This document shows, piece by piece, positions 8,872-17,800 of a DNA stretch of 40,827 nt. The stretch is from Lustribacter sp049512335. GTDB lineage: Bacteria; Vulcanimicrobiota; Vulcanimicrobiia; Vulcanimicrobiales; Vulcanimicrobiaceae. The stretch's first letter is position 1, and each line of letters begins with the position of its first letter. The notes beneath the pieces were generated by a model, which saw only the letters and a list, made by a program, of their open reading frames with translations, had not been told where the DNA came from and searched no databases. A program made the translations under genes and the position numbers. The DNA lies in the NCBI GenBank assembly GCA_049512335.1, contig JBEKXE010000022.1:1-40827 (forward strand). The letters run 5' to 3'.

Positions 8872-10782
8872 TTACGTCTTGAAGCGCTGGTAGAACAAGA
8901 TCTGGGGACCATGGAAAGCAGGCGACAAACCGCCCGGTATCGTCGGCGATCCATTGACCGAGTACAGGCGCCACTGGACGCCGTAGCCGGTCGTTCCGTT
9001 CGAGCGCAGTTCGAGGCCCGCGAAGACGAGGTTCTCGGCCAACGAGGCGTTGTTCGGGCCGGAAGTATCGAACTGGCCGTTGAGCCCGAAGCGCCCGACA
9101 CCGGCGGCGCCGAAGATCTTGGGGCCGAAATCCCGCGAGAGGGTCAGCACGCCGGACGGGTACTGCATCGAAACGTTGTCCTGCGGCTGTCCCGCCGGCG
9201 CCGGGCGCCAGGCGTTGACCTGACCGAGGTCGAGCGTGACGTTCGCCCAGCTCGCGCGGTAGTTGAACCAGCCTTCGAAATGCTGTTCGGTGCCGATCGT
9301 GCCGGGCGCCGTGACCTGCGGCAAAAAGTACGGTTCGAGGAAGCCCGGCGTGAACGCGGTGCTCGCATCGAGCGACTGAACTTGCGAATACTGCGCGAAC
9401 GCCAGCCGTACTTCCACGCCGGCGACGATCGTCGTTCCGGAGATGCGACCGCCTTGACGGTTCGCGCCGACCTCCGAATTGTCGACGAGCTGATAATCGC
9501 CGCGCAGGAACGTACCCGGCCACGCGGCCGGATAGCTCCACACGTTCTCGAGCGTGCCGTAATCGAGAACCGCCGGCGCATACGTCGGTTCGAAACGCAC
9601 GCCTTCCAGCGTGAGATCGAACTTCGAGAAGCCGTGATGCAGCTTCCCGTAGTAATAGTTGCCGCCCGTGCAGCCGGTCGTCGAGATGGCCGCGCCGACG
9701 GCGTTGTAGCACGAGTAGCCCAAACGCAGCTCGCCGTCGCTCGTGCCGAGCGGAACCGCCGCGCCGAGGCCGACGACGAACATGTGCTGCGCTTGCACCG
9801 TCGATAGCGGGACGTTGTTCACCAGCGTCGCGCCGCCGCCGAAGAGCATGGTGCCGGTATCCGGACCCGACGTGTTGAGCCCGGTGACCTGGAGCGAGTA
9901 CCGCAAACCGCCGCCGTGATCTTGCAGCACCGAAGCGGTGAGGATGCGCGCCGGCGACGTCGACGGCGCCGGCAGGTCGGCGCTGGCAACCTCGAGCGTC
10001 GTGATATCGTCCTTCACCCAAAAATCGGCGCCCGACAGCGGTAGCTGAGTCGGGCCTTCTTTGAGCACGTCGTCGGTCGGCGGACCGTCGCCGATCGATT
10101 GCGGCAACTGCGGAGCGAGTTGGAACGGAACGTTCGTCCAGGGCGCTTGGCTCAGCGCCCACGGCACGTTCTGATGCAGGCTGAACCAGCCGACGGTGAG
10201 CGCGCCGTTGCCGTTGTGTTCGGAGATGGACCCGGAGAGGAAGCCGAGCTTCGTGCCGTTGACGGAATTCTGACCGTTGTGCGTCGGGAACGCCGGGCTC
10301 AGCGTGAACGCGCGGCTGCCGAGGTTGGGGTTGATCGACGGCATGATGGCGTCGCCCCAATAATTGACGACGTTGCCGGTGCCGGACGCCGAGCCGTAGC
10401 CGATCGTCGTCGACACGTCGATGGCGGGCGAAACCGCATAGCTGGGCTTGAGCAGAAAATCCTGGCTGAGGCCCTCGCCGGTGACCAGCGGGCCGCCCGA
10501 AAACATGTCGTATGGCGTCCCGGGTGCGGGCTGCATGCCGGCGGCGAAATTCGGGCCTTCGGCAGGGGTCGTACCGGGGCCGACCATCTGGTTGTTCGTG
10601 CCCGAGGTATACGTATCGATTCCGAGGTTGAACTTGGATGGCGGTTTGGTCGTCGGCACGGGGCTCGGAGACGGCGCGGCGGACGCCGGAGGCGCGTTCT
10701 GCGCACCTGCAGGCTCGGCCAGACCGGCGAGACCAACGAGTATGAAGGCCGCAACGAAGAGCGGCACGGCATGATGACGCAC
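8872..10782 (-). CDS. Probable outer-membrane beta-barrel protein
   Basis: 636 residues from the GTG at 10782, chosen because a GGGAGAAG site precedes it and a signal peptide follows (cleaved near PAGAQ). An ATG 20 codons upstream would put charged residues before the signal and is less likely. After a Pro/Ser/Thr linker the protein is rich in Gly, Asn and aromatics, with alternating hydrophobic and polar stretches typical of transmembrane beta strands. It ends QILFYQRFKT, with aromatics near the terminus as in barrel proteins. I do not recognise a named family. It may be a porin or transporter; the class is an inference from composition. Confidence 0.62.
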   Translation of the reverse strand: MRHHAVPLFVAAFILVGLAGLAEPAGAQNAPPASAAPSPSPVPTTKPPSKFNLGIDTYTSGTNNQMVGPGTTPAEGPNFAAGMQPAPGTPYDMFSGGPLVTGEGLSQDFLLKPSYAVSPAIDVSTTIGYGSASGTGNVVNYWGDAIMPSINPNLGSRAFTLSPAFPTHNGQNSVNGTKLGFLSGSISEHNGNGALTVGWFSLHQNVPWALSQAPWTNVPFQLAPQLPQSIGDGPPTDDVLKEGPTQLPLSGADFWVKDDITTLEVASADLPAPSTSPARILTASVLQDHGGGLRYSLQVTGLNTSGPDTGTMLFGGGATLVNNVPLSTVQAQHMFVVGLGAAVPLGTSDGELRLGYSCYNAVGAAISTTGCTGGNYYYGKLHHGFSKFDLTLEGVRFEPTYAPAVLDYGTLENVWSYPAAWPGTFLRGDYQLVDNSEVGANRQGGRISGTTIVAGVEVRLAFAQYSQVQSLDASTAFTPGFLEPYFLPQVTAPGTIGTEQHFEGWFNYRASWANVTLDLGQVNAWRPAPAGQPQDNVSMQYPSGVLTLSRDFGPKIFGAAGVGRFGLNGQFDTSGPNNASLAENLVFAGLELRSNGTTGYGVQWRLYSVNGSPTIPGGLSPAFHGPQILFYQRFKT

Positions 10783-10842
10783 GCCGTCCGACTTCTCCCG
10801 CGGTCGGCGTTCTCCCACCTCGATACGAGGGCAGGGCAGCAA

Positions 10843-10861
10843 GCTTGGGATGACCGAGGCT
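10843..10861 (+). repeat. Distal attachment-site repeat (copy of the tRNA-Leu 3' end)
   Basis: Nineteen bases identical and in the same orientation to 18781-18799, which is the last 16 nt of tRNA-Leu plus 3 nt downstream. The match stops at 10862. A small CCTCG-ATA-CGAGG hairpin (10818-10830) lies just outside and could be the original tRNA terminator. This is the classic footprint of an element that integrated at a tRNA 3' end. Confidence 0.8.
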
Positions 10862-10865
10862 TGAC

Positions 10866-11426
10866 GTGACCCGCGCCTTCACGGAGATCGAGAGCGGCCG
10901 GCACGACGATCGGGCCGAGCTGGAGAAGGCCCTCGCCTTCGCTCGCCGGTCCGGCGCCGTGCTCCTGATCGCGAAGCGCGATCGGCTCTCGCGCAGCGTC
11001 GCCTTCATCGCCGAGAAGATGGAACGCGGCCTGTGCTTCGTGGTCGTTGACATGCCGAGCGCGAACGATGACGATCCACATCATGTCGGCCGTCGCGCAG
11101 GAAGAAGCCCGTGCGATCAGCGCCCGCACGGAGGTCGCGCTCGCGGCCGCCCAGGCGCGCGGACAGCTCTTGGGCGCGCACCCGCCCGGGGCATCCGTCG
11201 ATGACGTCGGAAGTGCGAGCGAAGGGCCGGGAATTGGCCGCGCGGAGCATTTCCGCGAAGGCCCGTGCCGCCGACGCGGACTCGCTCCTGAGATCGCGAC
11301 AATGCGCGCGGAAGGGATGAGTTTCGGCGCGATCGCGAACCGGCTGAACGCGGAGGGCCAAACGACCCGCACGGGCACCGCATGGCATCCAGCGCAAGTG
11401 TAGCGCGTCATCGACGCGCTACATGA
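10866..11426 (+). pseudogene. Decayed serine recombinase (resolvase/invertase family)
   Basis: The pieces read like a resolvase in three frames. From 10866: FTEIESGRHDDRAELEKAL, then IAKRDRLSRSVAFIAEKME and VVVDMPSAND. After a frameshift near 11068: TIHIMSAVAQEEARAISART. A second shift near 11200 gives RAKGRELAARSISAKARAAD, and a third returns to EIATMRAEGMSFGAIANRLNAEG (helix-turn-helix). A TAG at 11401-11403 then interrupts RVIDAL. The first 50 or so residues, including the catalytic serine, are missing. A perfect 9-bp inverted repeat (11401-11421) covers the end. It was probably the island's integration or resolution enzyme. Confidence 0.85.
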
Positions 11427-11945
11427 AATAAGGCGCCCCGCGCGCGGTCGGCCACGGGGGCTTATCTTTCGGGTCCTTACGCGGGGTTGCCATGGCGGAC
11501 GGCCTTCGCCCGGTCAGGAGAACGCGCACGCGCGCCTAACGTTTTCGGGCTGCTCGGGTCGTGCGCCTTAGCGCGCGAGGCTCGGTTCGATTACGGATTG
11601 GGCTTCACCTGACGACTTAGACGAACTCGCAGAGGCGATGGAGTCGATCGATCACCGGGATCGCGCTGAAGGCCGTGGGCATAGGCACGATCGTCGGCGG
11701 CTTCGACAGGTGCATGTTCGCCAACGTCAGCGAAGCGTTGGCGAGCTCGGGCAGCGGTCACGGTTCGGATATGGTAATCGGATGCATGGCAGCGGCCGTT
11801 TGCGATATGGTCAATGACGCAGTCTTCAGTGGAGTTGCGGCAGCGGCTTACGAGGGATACGTGCTCAGAGAGGTGATGGAACTTGGACAACGACATCTGG
11901 TCGTTCGACGAAAAGATGATATGCTGAGTATCTCCTATTGCAACA
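11427..11945. other. Island stretch without a recognisable gene
   Basis: An imperfect inverted repeat (ATAAG at 11428-11432 with CTTAT at 11461-11465, plus CCCCG/CGGGG inside) begins the stretch. A plus-strand frame from a GTG at 11675 reads as a small hydrophobic, glycine- and alanine-rich peptide (VGIGTIVGGF... and later CMAAAVCDMV). In another frame just upstream is LDELAEAMESI, which looks like a peptide leader, so a frameshifted small secreted peptide is possible. The frame runs on antisense through the OmpA gene, so I do not call it a gene. Nothing else is supported. Confidence 0.3.
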
Positions 11946-13262
11946 CTAGATTCGGACCAGCTCGACGCGCCGGTTCTTGTAGCGGCCTGCACTCGTCGAA
12001 TTGCTCGCAACCGGGTGATCGGGACCGAAACCTTGCGTCGTCAGGCGATCGGCGGCGATGGCGAACTTCGTCACGAGAGAGCTCTTCACGGCATCGGCTC
12101 GTCGCTGCGAAAGATCGCGGTTGTACGTAGCGTCGCCCGTGTTATCGGTGTGTCCTTCGATGCGCAGCCGCAGCGAAGGGTCGTCGCGCAACACCTTGGC
12201 CACCTCGGCCAGCACCGCGGACGAGTCCTTGGTGATGTCCGACTTGTCGAAGGCGAAGTGGATCCCATACACTGCGACGTGACCGGTCTTTTTGATTTGG
12301 GTGGCCAAGCTCACGGCGCTAAGAACGGCCGGCGCCTTCGTCGGGCACGGGCTCACCGGGAAATCGGTCGACAGGTGCAACTGCGCGGCGCTTGTGTGGC
12401 GGTCGGCGTAGAAGACGTCGAAGGTGTGCAAACCCGGCGCGACGTGCGCAACCGTGAACGGCGCATCGGCCAGCGGTTTCACGCCGCCGTTGTCGTCCAC
12501 GAGTGCACCGTCGACGAAGACCCACGAATCGTCATCCGAACCCAAATTGAAGCCGATCGACTGCGCCTTCGGCAGCATAAAGCATCCGCTCCAATGGACG
12601 GCGCGATAGCCGTTGTCGCCGCCGTCGGCGCTACGGCCGTCGGGAAAGAACGTGTCGAAGACGAACGGCAAGGGCTGTGTCACGACCTTTTCACTGCGAA
12701 CGCCGTGCTTGCCGGCGGTGCTGTACCACATCAGTTCGCCGGCGGCGTTGACGTCGGTGATCGGGCCGGACGAACCCGAGAAGGTGCGGCCGAACTTCGT
12801 GACGACCGGCAAGCCGTCGGGGCCGAGTCGCTTTGCCACCAAGCCCGTCACAATCGAGCCGTCGACGTCGTGTTCGACGTCCGGATGCTTTCCAGGCAAG
12901 ATGAAGTACTCGCCGCTCAGCGAGGCACTAGGGGGCGCCGGCGTGCTCGCCGCCGGCGTGAGAGCGACTGGCGACGCGAGTAGACCCGATGCTGTCGGCG
13001 CGATGGCCGGCGATGGGGCAAGAGTCGAAGCTGTCGGCGAGGCGGCCGGCGATGGGGCAAGAGTCGAAGCTGTCGGCGAGGCGGCCGGCGATGGGGCAAG
13101 AGTCGAAGCTGTCGGCGAGGCGGCCGGCGATGGGGCAAGAGTCGAAGCTGTCGGCGCGGTGACCGCCGACGGCGAAGGACTCGCCGACGATTGCGATTGG
13201 GAAGAGTTGCTGCAACCCGACAGCAACACGGCGGCGGCTACCCAAACACAGCGGCTTTTCAT
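11946..13262 (-). CDS. Lipoprotein with fibro-slime domain and C-terminal OmpA domain
   Basis: 438 residues from the ATG at 13262. The N-terminus is a lipoprotein signal with lipobox LLSGC. A low-complexity Pro/Ala/Ser/Thr linker encoded by 39-bp tandem repeats follows. The middle (about 125-300) carries LGSDDDSWVFVDGALVDDNGG, the signature of fibro-slime domains. The C-terminus (about 325-438) is an OmpA-like peptidoglycan-binding domain: IHFAFDKSDI, IEGHTDNTGD, LSQRRADAV, NRRVELVRI. It should be lipid-anchored, bound to peptidoglycan, and display the middle domain. Its ATG overlaps the Yip1 gene stop (ATGA), so the two are translated together. A decayed relative of the OmpA part lies at 17933-18114. 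Confidence 0.85.
   Translation of the reverse strand: MKSRCVWVAAAVLLSGCSNSSQSQSSASPSPSAVTAPTASTLAPSPAASPTASTLAPSPAASPTASTLAPSPAASPTASTLAPSPAIAPTASGLLASPVALTPAASTPAPPSASLSGEYFILPGKHPDVEHDVDGSIVTGLVAKRLGPDGLPVVTKFGRTFSGSSGPITDVNAAGELMWYSTAGKHGVRSEKVVTQPLPFVFDTFFPDGRSADGGDNGYRAVHWSGCFMLPKAQSIGFNLGSDDDSWVFVDGALVDDNGGVKPLADAPFTVAHVAPGLHTFDVFYADRHTSAAQLHLSTDFPVSPCPTKAPAVLSAVSLATQIKKTGHVAVYGIHFAFDKSDITKDSSAVLAEVAKVLRDDPSLRLRIEGHTDNTGDATYNRDLSQRRADAVKSSLVTKFAIAADRLTTQGFGPDHPVASNSTSAGRYKNRRVELVRI
13022..13156. repeat. 39-bp tandem repeat in the lipoprotein linker
   Basis: Three perfect 39-bp copies (13022-13060, 13061-13099, 13100-13138) followed by an 18-bp partial copy, and preceded by a diverged copy at about 12985-13021. 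Each unit encodes 13 residues of the type TASTLAPSPAASP. Perfect identity between units points to recent slippage or recombination, so copy number probably varies between strains and sets the linker length. Confidence 0.92.
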
Positions 13263-13855
13263 GGCACCCCGGAGAACGTGCCGCGCGTGAAGCCGACCGC
13301 ACCGGCGACGAGCATCATGACGAATCCGAGCACGACTCCACACGCGACGCACGTCGCGGTGTACGCGAGCGCCTTGTCCTTCGCGCACATGAGCAGCACC
13401 GGCGCACCGCGGTAGAAGACGTAGAGCGTCCAGAGCCCCGCGAAGATTTCGAGGAACGTGAACGGTGGGAAGATGCCGAGCACACCCGCGATGAACGCGG
13501 GCGTGTAGGAGTACCCGACCAGCTTGAGCGCGGCCACGGCGTCGCGCCGACCGCCAAAACGGGGTGCGAGGGCGCCGGCGATCACGCTCATGATCGCCAC
13601 CCCAACCAGGACCATCACGAACGTGAGGACGCCTTGCATCAACGAGGTTTCGAGCGGCGCCCGGTACGTTCCGACGAGCGGAAGGCCGATGCCGACGATC
13701 GAGAGCCCGATGACGAGCGCGATTGGCCCGATCGCCGCAAGCGGTGCGACGTACCCCGTGAAGATGCCGGCGAACGAGTTCGGTTCGGCGGCGATGACCG
13801 GCCACTCGGACTGCGGCCGCAGAATGACGTTGGTCGCGCGATCGACGAGACCCAT
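13259..13855 (-). CDS. Yip1-family multi-pass membrane protein
   Basis: 198 residues from the ATG at 13855, which has GGAGG five bases upstream; a TTG four codons earlier overlaps that ribosome site and is rejected. The opening RATNVILRPQSEWPVIAAE is characteristic of bacterial Yip1-domain proteins, followed by about five membrane helices. The function of these proteins in bacteria is not established. The stop overlaps the ATG of the fibro-slime/OmpA lipoprotein (ATGA), so the pair is probably a two-gene unit within the island. Confidence 0.78.
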   Translation of the reverse strand: MGLVDRATNVILRPQSEWPVIAAEPNSFAGIFTGYVAPLAAIGPIALVIGLSIVGIGLPLVGTYRAPLETSLMQGVLTFVMVLVGVAIMSVIAGALAPRFGGRRDAVAALKLVGYSYTPAFIAGVLGIFPPFTFLEIFAGLWTLYVFYRGAPVLLMCAKDKALAYTATCVACGVVLGFVMMLVAGAVGFTRGTFSGVP

Positions 13856-14661
13856 GAAATCCTCCAATCAGAGCTGCAACGGAGCGACCCCGCATCCCAT
13901 AGCAACGGAGCGTTCGGCGAGCGTACCACCCAAAGTCGCAGATATCCCCTCTGCCGTTGCCCTCAGAGAAGGCGCAGCACTCACTTCATTCGCGCCGCGG
14001 CCGGCTCCGTTTCCCACAAAAAAGAGACGCGTAGCCATTGGGGGCGATCGCAAAGCGGCAATTCTCTGCATGATCGAAGCGAATATGCTGCGCTGGCGCA
14101 GATTGTCAATAGCTTAACGACCGCATGTACCGGCGCTGACACAAGCTGCACGGTGAGTCTCGGAATCGTCGCTGGATACGCCTCGTTGGCTACACCGGTA
14201 AAGTGAATTCCGGAGAGTGCTTCCTAGCGACTAACGCCCTCTGGAACCTGGACTGGCATCACACATGGCGGGGGTTGGCTGAACCAAACAGATCTTAAGT
14301 ACACCGTCCCTAGTATGAACTCGTCCATAGCTTCTCAGCTTGAGGCTGCGGCAACTCCCGTTTGGACCGGTCCGTAATGGTTACCGATGCCCCGAGTGCA
14401 ACTGCCTCCCACGAAGTGTACGCTTTTTACTTCCCGGCCTTTTGCGAACGCACCTGACGCAATCGATCAGGTTATCTCACAGCGACGCATCGGTTCGCAT
14501 CTCATCGAAATGCGGGTCATCTACGGAGTTTGCACGCAAGCCCACCCAAATGCGTCGGGTCCACCGATTTTCGTATCCAAAAAAAAACGCCCCGAATTTT
14601 TTGCCGGGATCATACGTTATGACCGGGGCGTTAGGAAACACTCCGCCGTTCTCGCTGCTGA
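13856..14661. other. Island stretch without a supported gene
   Basis: About 800 bp with visibly lower GC and no open frame that reads like a protein family on either strand. A terminator-like hairpin (14579-14632) is the only clear element. Short frames such as the plus-strand piece ending GIVAGYASLATPVK near 14206 could be leftovers of a gene, but I cannot place them. Confidence 0.5.
14579..14632 (-). terminator. Intrinsic terminator, minus strand
   Basis: Read on the minus strand: AACGCCCCG (14632-14624), a long loop of 29 nt, CGGGGCGTT (14594-14586), then a run of nine T (14587-14579). The 9-bp GC-rich stem followed by a U tract fits a rho-independent terminator. It lies about 225 bp beyond the stop of the transglutaminase-like gene and would end its transcript. 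The loop is longer than usual. Confidence 0.6.
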
Positions 14662-14853
14662 TTAGACGCATCTCCAAAGACGAAATTGAACGGGTAGGTT
14701 GCCCCCATTTGTTAAAGGGCGCTCGGCCATGAAATCGATGAACGCTCGTTTCGGGACGCCCCAACGCTTTCCAATGCGCACAATAATGAGCTCCTTCTCG
14801 GAGAGCAGTTGGTAGAGAGAGCGCGACCTCTCGCGAGCACAAAAAGGGGGGTC
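14662..14853 (-). pseudogene. Excisionase-like helix-turn-helix fragment
   Basis: Directly after the stop of the transglutaminase-like gene, and in the same frame, the minus strand reads SLYQLLSEKELIIVRIG, then KRWGVPKRAFIDFMAE, ending at TAA 14662-14664. This is the C-terminal two-thirds of the HTH_17/excisionase DNA-binding fold (helix, wing with VRIGKRW, recognition of the VPKRAF type). The first helix and a start codon are absent. It was probably an excisionase or phage-type regulator of the island. Confidence 0.6.
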
Positions 14854-14856
14854 ACT

Positions 14857-17800
14857 TCAGCAGAACTTTTCCAACATTTCCATAATGTCTATTTTCTGCG
14901 CCAATGTCTTTGCTCCTGAGTAGCCCAAACGCTGTTGTCCAATTAGCACCGCATCCAACTCACCGTACAAGTCCCGAAGAAATTCACCCTCAACACCGCC
15001 AATCGTACTGAAGTTGCAAGGTTTGAGCCTGCCGGGGCTTGTTACGGTCTTAGAAAGGAGGGTGTCATGTTCTGTCATTTCCTGATGGTACCCGGAGTCC
15101 ATTACGCCGAGAGACGCGCCTGAAATCGGGTCCACACGCCACCACCCAAATCGTTTTTTGCCGTCGAGTTCGACAGGTTGACTCGCTATGACGACGGCAT
15201 AGCCCGTGGCGAGGTCCTCGTCAACGCGAGCGAGCGCGTCCGCGCGCATGTGGAGCGTCCGCAAACTCGGATCCCCGCTTCGAAACACCGCGATGGGCTT
15301 GCTCCCTTGCGCTGCATCTGCGCCGAAAAGGTCTGCGGTGTTTTCGCCTTGTTTAGCGTCCGGAGATGCCGCTTGCTCTGCAAACGTGTCTGCAACACCC
15401 TGTTCAAGTCGTACGCGACTGGGATCGGTCGCTCCGGGCCGAACGGCGATTTCATTGTTTGCAATATCCAAAATCTCTTGTGAGACCAACCGATTCTGCT
15501 TTATCCCGGGCCTGGTGAACGAAGACAAGACGTTGGGCCGATCTAAATAGCGCTCCGGTCGCACGGGGCTCAGCGTTTGGCGCTCGAGCGCCCACGCATA
15601 GAGCGTCGCCGGCACCGAGTTCAGCGCGTTGACCGCCGACGTTAGATCCGCTTGCGACGCTGACTGCCCAGCGCTTGCGACCCGCAAGAGTAAGTCGCGG
15701 TTTGTCGAGAGCACCTGGGTAGATTCGTGAAGCACAAACCCCGGCGACATATCGCTCACCACCGGTAGCACGTGGATCTGGCTGGAAAGAGCGAGCCCCC
15801 GCTTGAGTCTCGCGGAATCGGAGATCGCCGTTGTGATCGGCGTCGCGGAAGTGCGAGCGGACGGACCGCGAATGTCCATCACCCGCCTGCGGATCACGCG
15901 CGGTTGCATACCGGGAGATCGCAGCTCGAAGTCCAGCCACACGGCTGTAAGCTCCCCTGGAGAGGCCCCTGGCCCAGTTCGCGGCTTTCCCAAAATTTCT
16001 CCGGTGTCCGTAAAGGCCGCCTGTGATATCGTCTGGTCTCCGACTCGAAGAACCGGCTGCCATTGCTTAACTGCGATGGCTCGGGCTTTGATCTCGTCTG
16101 CGAGGGGTTTGCCGGAGTTCGGCGCACCCGTATCCGGCGCATTGGCCGAGACGAAGGTCAATACGATTGGCTGACCGATCGTTTCGCTCGGCCGAAGATG
16201 GTAATCAAGAGCAACGTCCTCGCTGAACCTGCTGTCGTGCCAGCTTTCGATGACGACGCGAATCGCCAATTGGTGGAACAGATTTGGATCGACTTGTTGC
16301 GTTGACATGGTCGAGAGCGGCGTAGCGAGGGTCTTCCCCGGCGCGGCGGTTTTTTCGGATGGATCGAAGTCGGACCACGTTCCACCGTTATTCACTTGCA
16401 CCCACCAGTGATCTTCGATCGCGGCAAGTTCCTCGTTTTGCACGCTCATGTCCGTTGGTCGGGAATCGGGAACCAATGACGCCAGCATGGTCGCCTGCGC
16501 CTCGAGCGCGTCTTGCCGTTGGGTGGCCGCATGCTCCCAGGCATCAACCGCGGCGTCGGCTTGCGGGTCAGAGGTAGCTGCACCGGGCTGCGCGTTCGCC
16601 GCAGGGGAAGCGGGTGCCGGAGCGGGCAGAGCTTGTTGCATGGCGGCAATAAGCCCGCGGGCTTGACTTTCGCTAAGCCGTACCCGTGCCAACCTCACTT
16701 GTTGACCCCCGAGCTGTTCGAGCTGCGCTAGCAGCAGCGCTCGGTCGAGACTGCTGCCGACGCGGTCCATCAGCACGCCGACCGACCCCCGCAGGGACCC
16801 TTGATACGGAACTAGGTCGGTGTTATCCCGAACCCATTCGAAAAGCTTTATCGGATCGCGCCCCACTCGATCGACAACCGCTTCAGGGTCGAAGCTATCG
16901 CGTGGCGCCCTCGCATCGTACGCCTGCAAGTCATCGATGACTTGCTTCAGGTCGTCCGTAAGCGTGGTCGCACTGATTCCGGTTGCGCCCGGTGCGGCCA
17001 TCGGCTCGACGTTGGATGCGACGCTTTCCTCGTTTCCGGGCTCGCTTGCGGTCGCGCATGGAGTAGCCGTCACGGTCGGCTCCTGCGAGCTACCGCCGAG
17101 CACATTTCCAATCTGGCTGCCCGCGTTGGAACCGGCACCCATTTGGGGGAGATACTCCCCGCCGGGTGCTACGACGTCCATGGCGGATGGGGGGAGGGCG
17201 CCGTTGCACGCTGGCGGAGGCTGCGGGTGTTCGAACGCGACAATCGTGGGGAGACCCCAAACACCGGCTTCGTATGCGCCAATTTGAATGGCCAGCAGCA
17301 CGGCGAGGGTTATGCCCAGCACGTTTGTAAGGCCGGGCCGGCGGCGCACCGCAACCACCGCTGCCGTCACAACACTCGCTGCGAGGAGTAAGGGCAAAGC
17401 TACCTCGACCATGAGATAGGCGCCGCGCAGCCAAAAAGGATGCGCGAGAGGTGCGGTCACGCCGGCAAGCGCAGCGCCTATGCCGGCCCGCAAGGCCGCC
17501 GGGAAGGGAAGGATCAGGTACAAGCAGAGAGCGACAGCGAATAGACGCAGCCGGAGGTCCAGCGGGCGGATGAATATCAAAGTGACGGCTGCGAGGAGAA
17601 AAATCGCGAAGAGCAACGCAGCGCCCACGACTGCAGCGGACTGTTGCGCGACAACGAGCCCTCCCGCCGCGTCGAGTGAGCCTAATTTCCAGCCCGAATA
17701 GGCAGTGAGGATTTCAAGTACGACGAGTGAGGCGATGGTCTTTTGGGCAAGCGTGGTGCGCTTCCATGCGAGAGCCGTGACCGCGGCATAGGCAACTACA

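Noticed and set aside
8780..11053. A 757-codon minus-strand open frame
   Set aside because: Out-of-frame reading of the outer-membrane protein gene; low-complexity Arg-rich translation.
13022..13156. CRISPR-like repeat array
   Set aside because: The 39-bp units are contiguous without spacers and code for a regular linker, so this is a coding tandem repeat.
14340..14842. Short open frames on both strands (130 and 121 codons)
   Set aside because: They read across the terminator hairpin and the excisionase-like remnant, which lies in a different frame and has a far better family resemblance.
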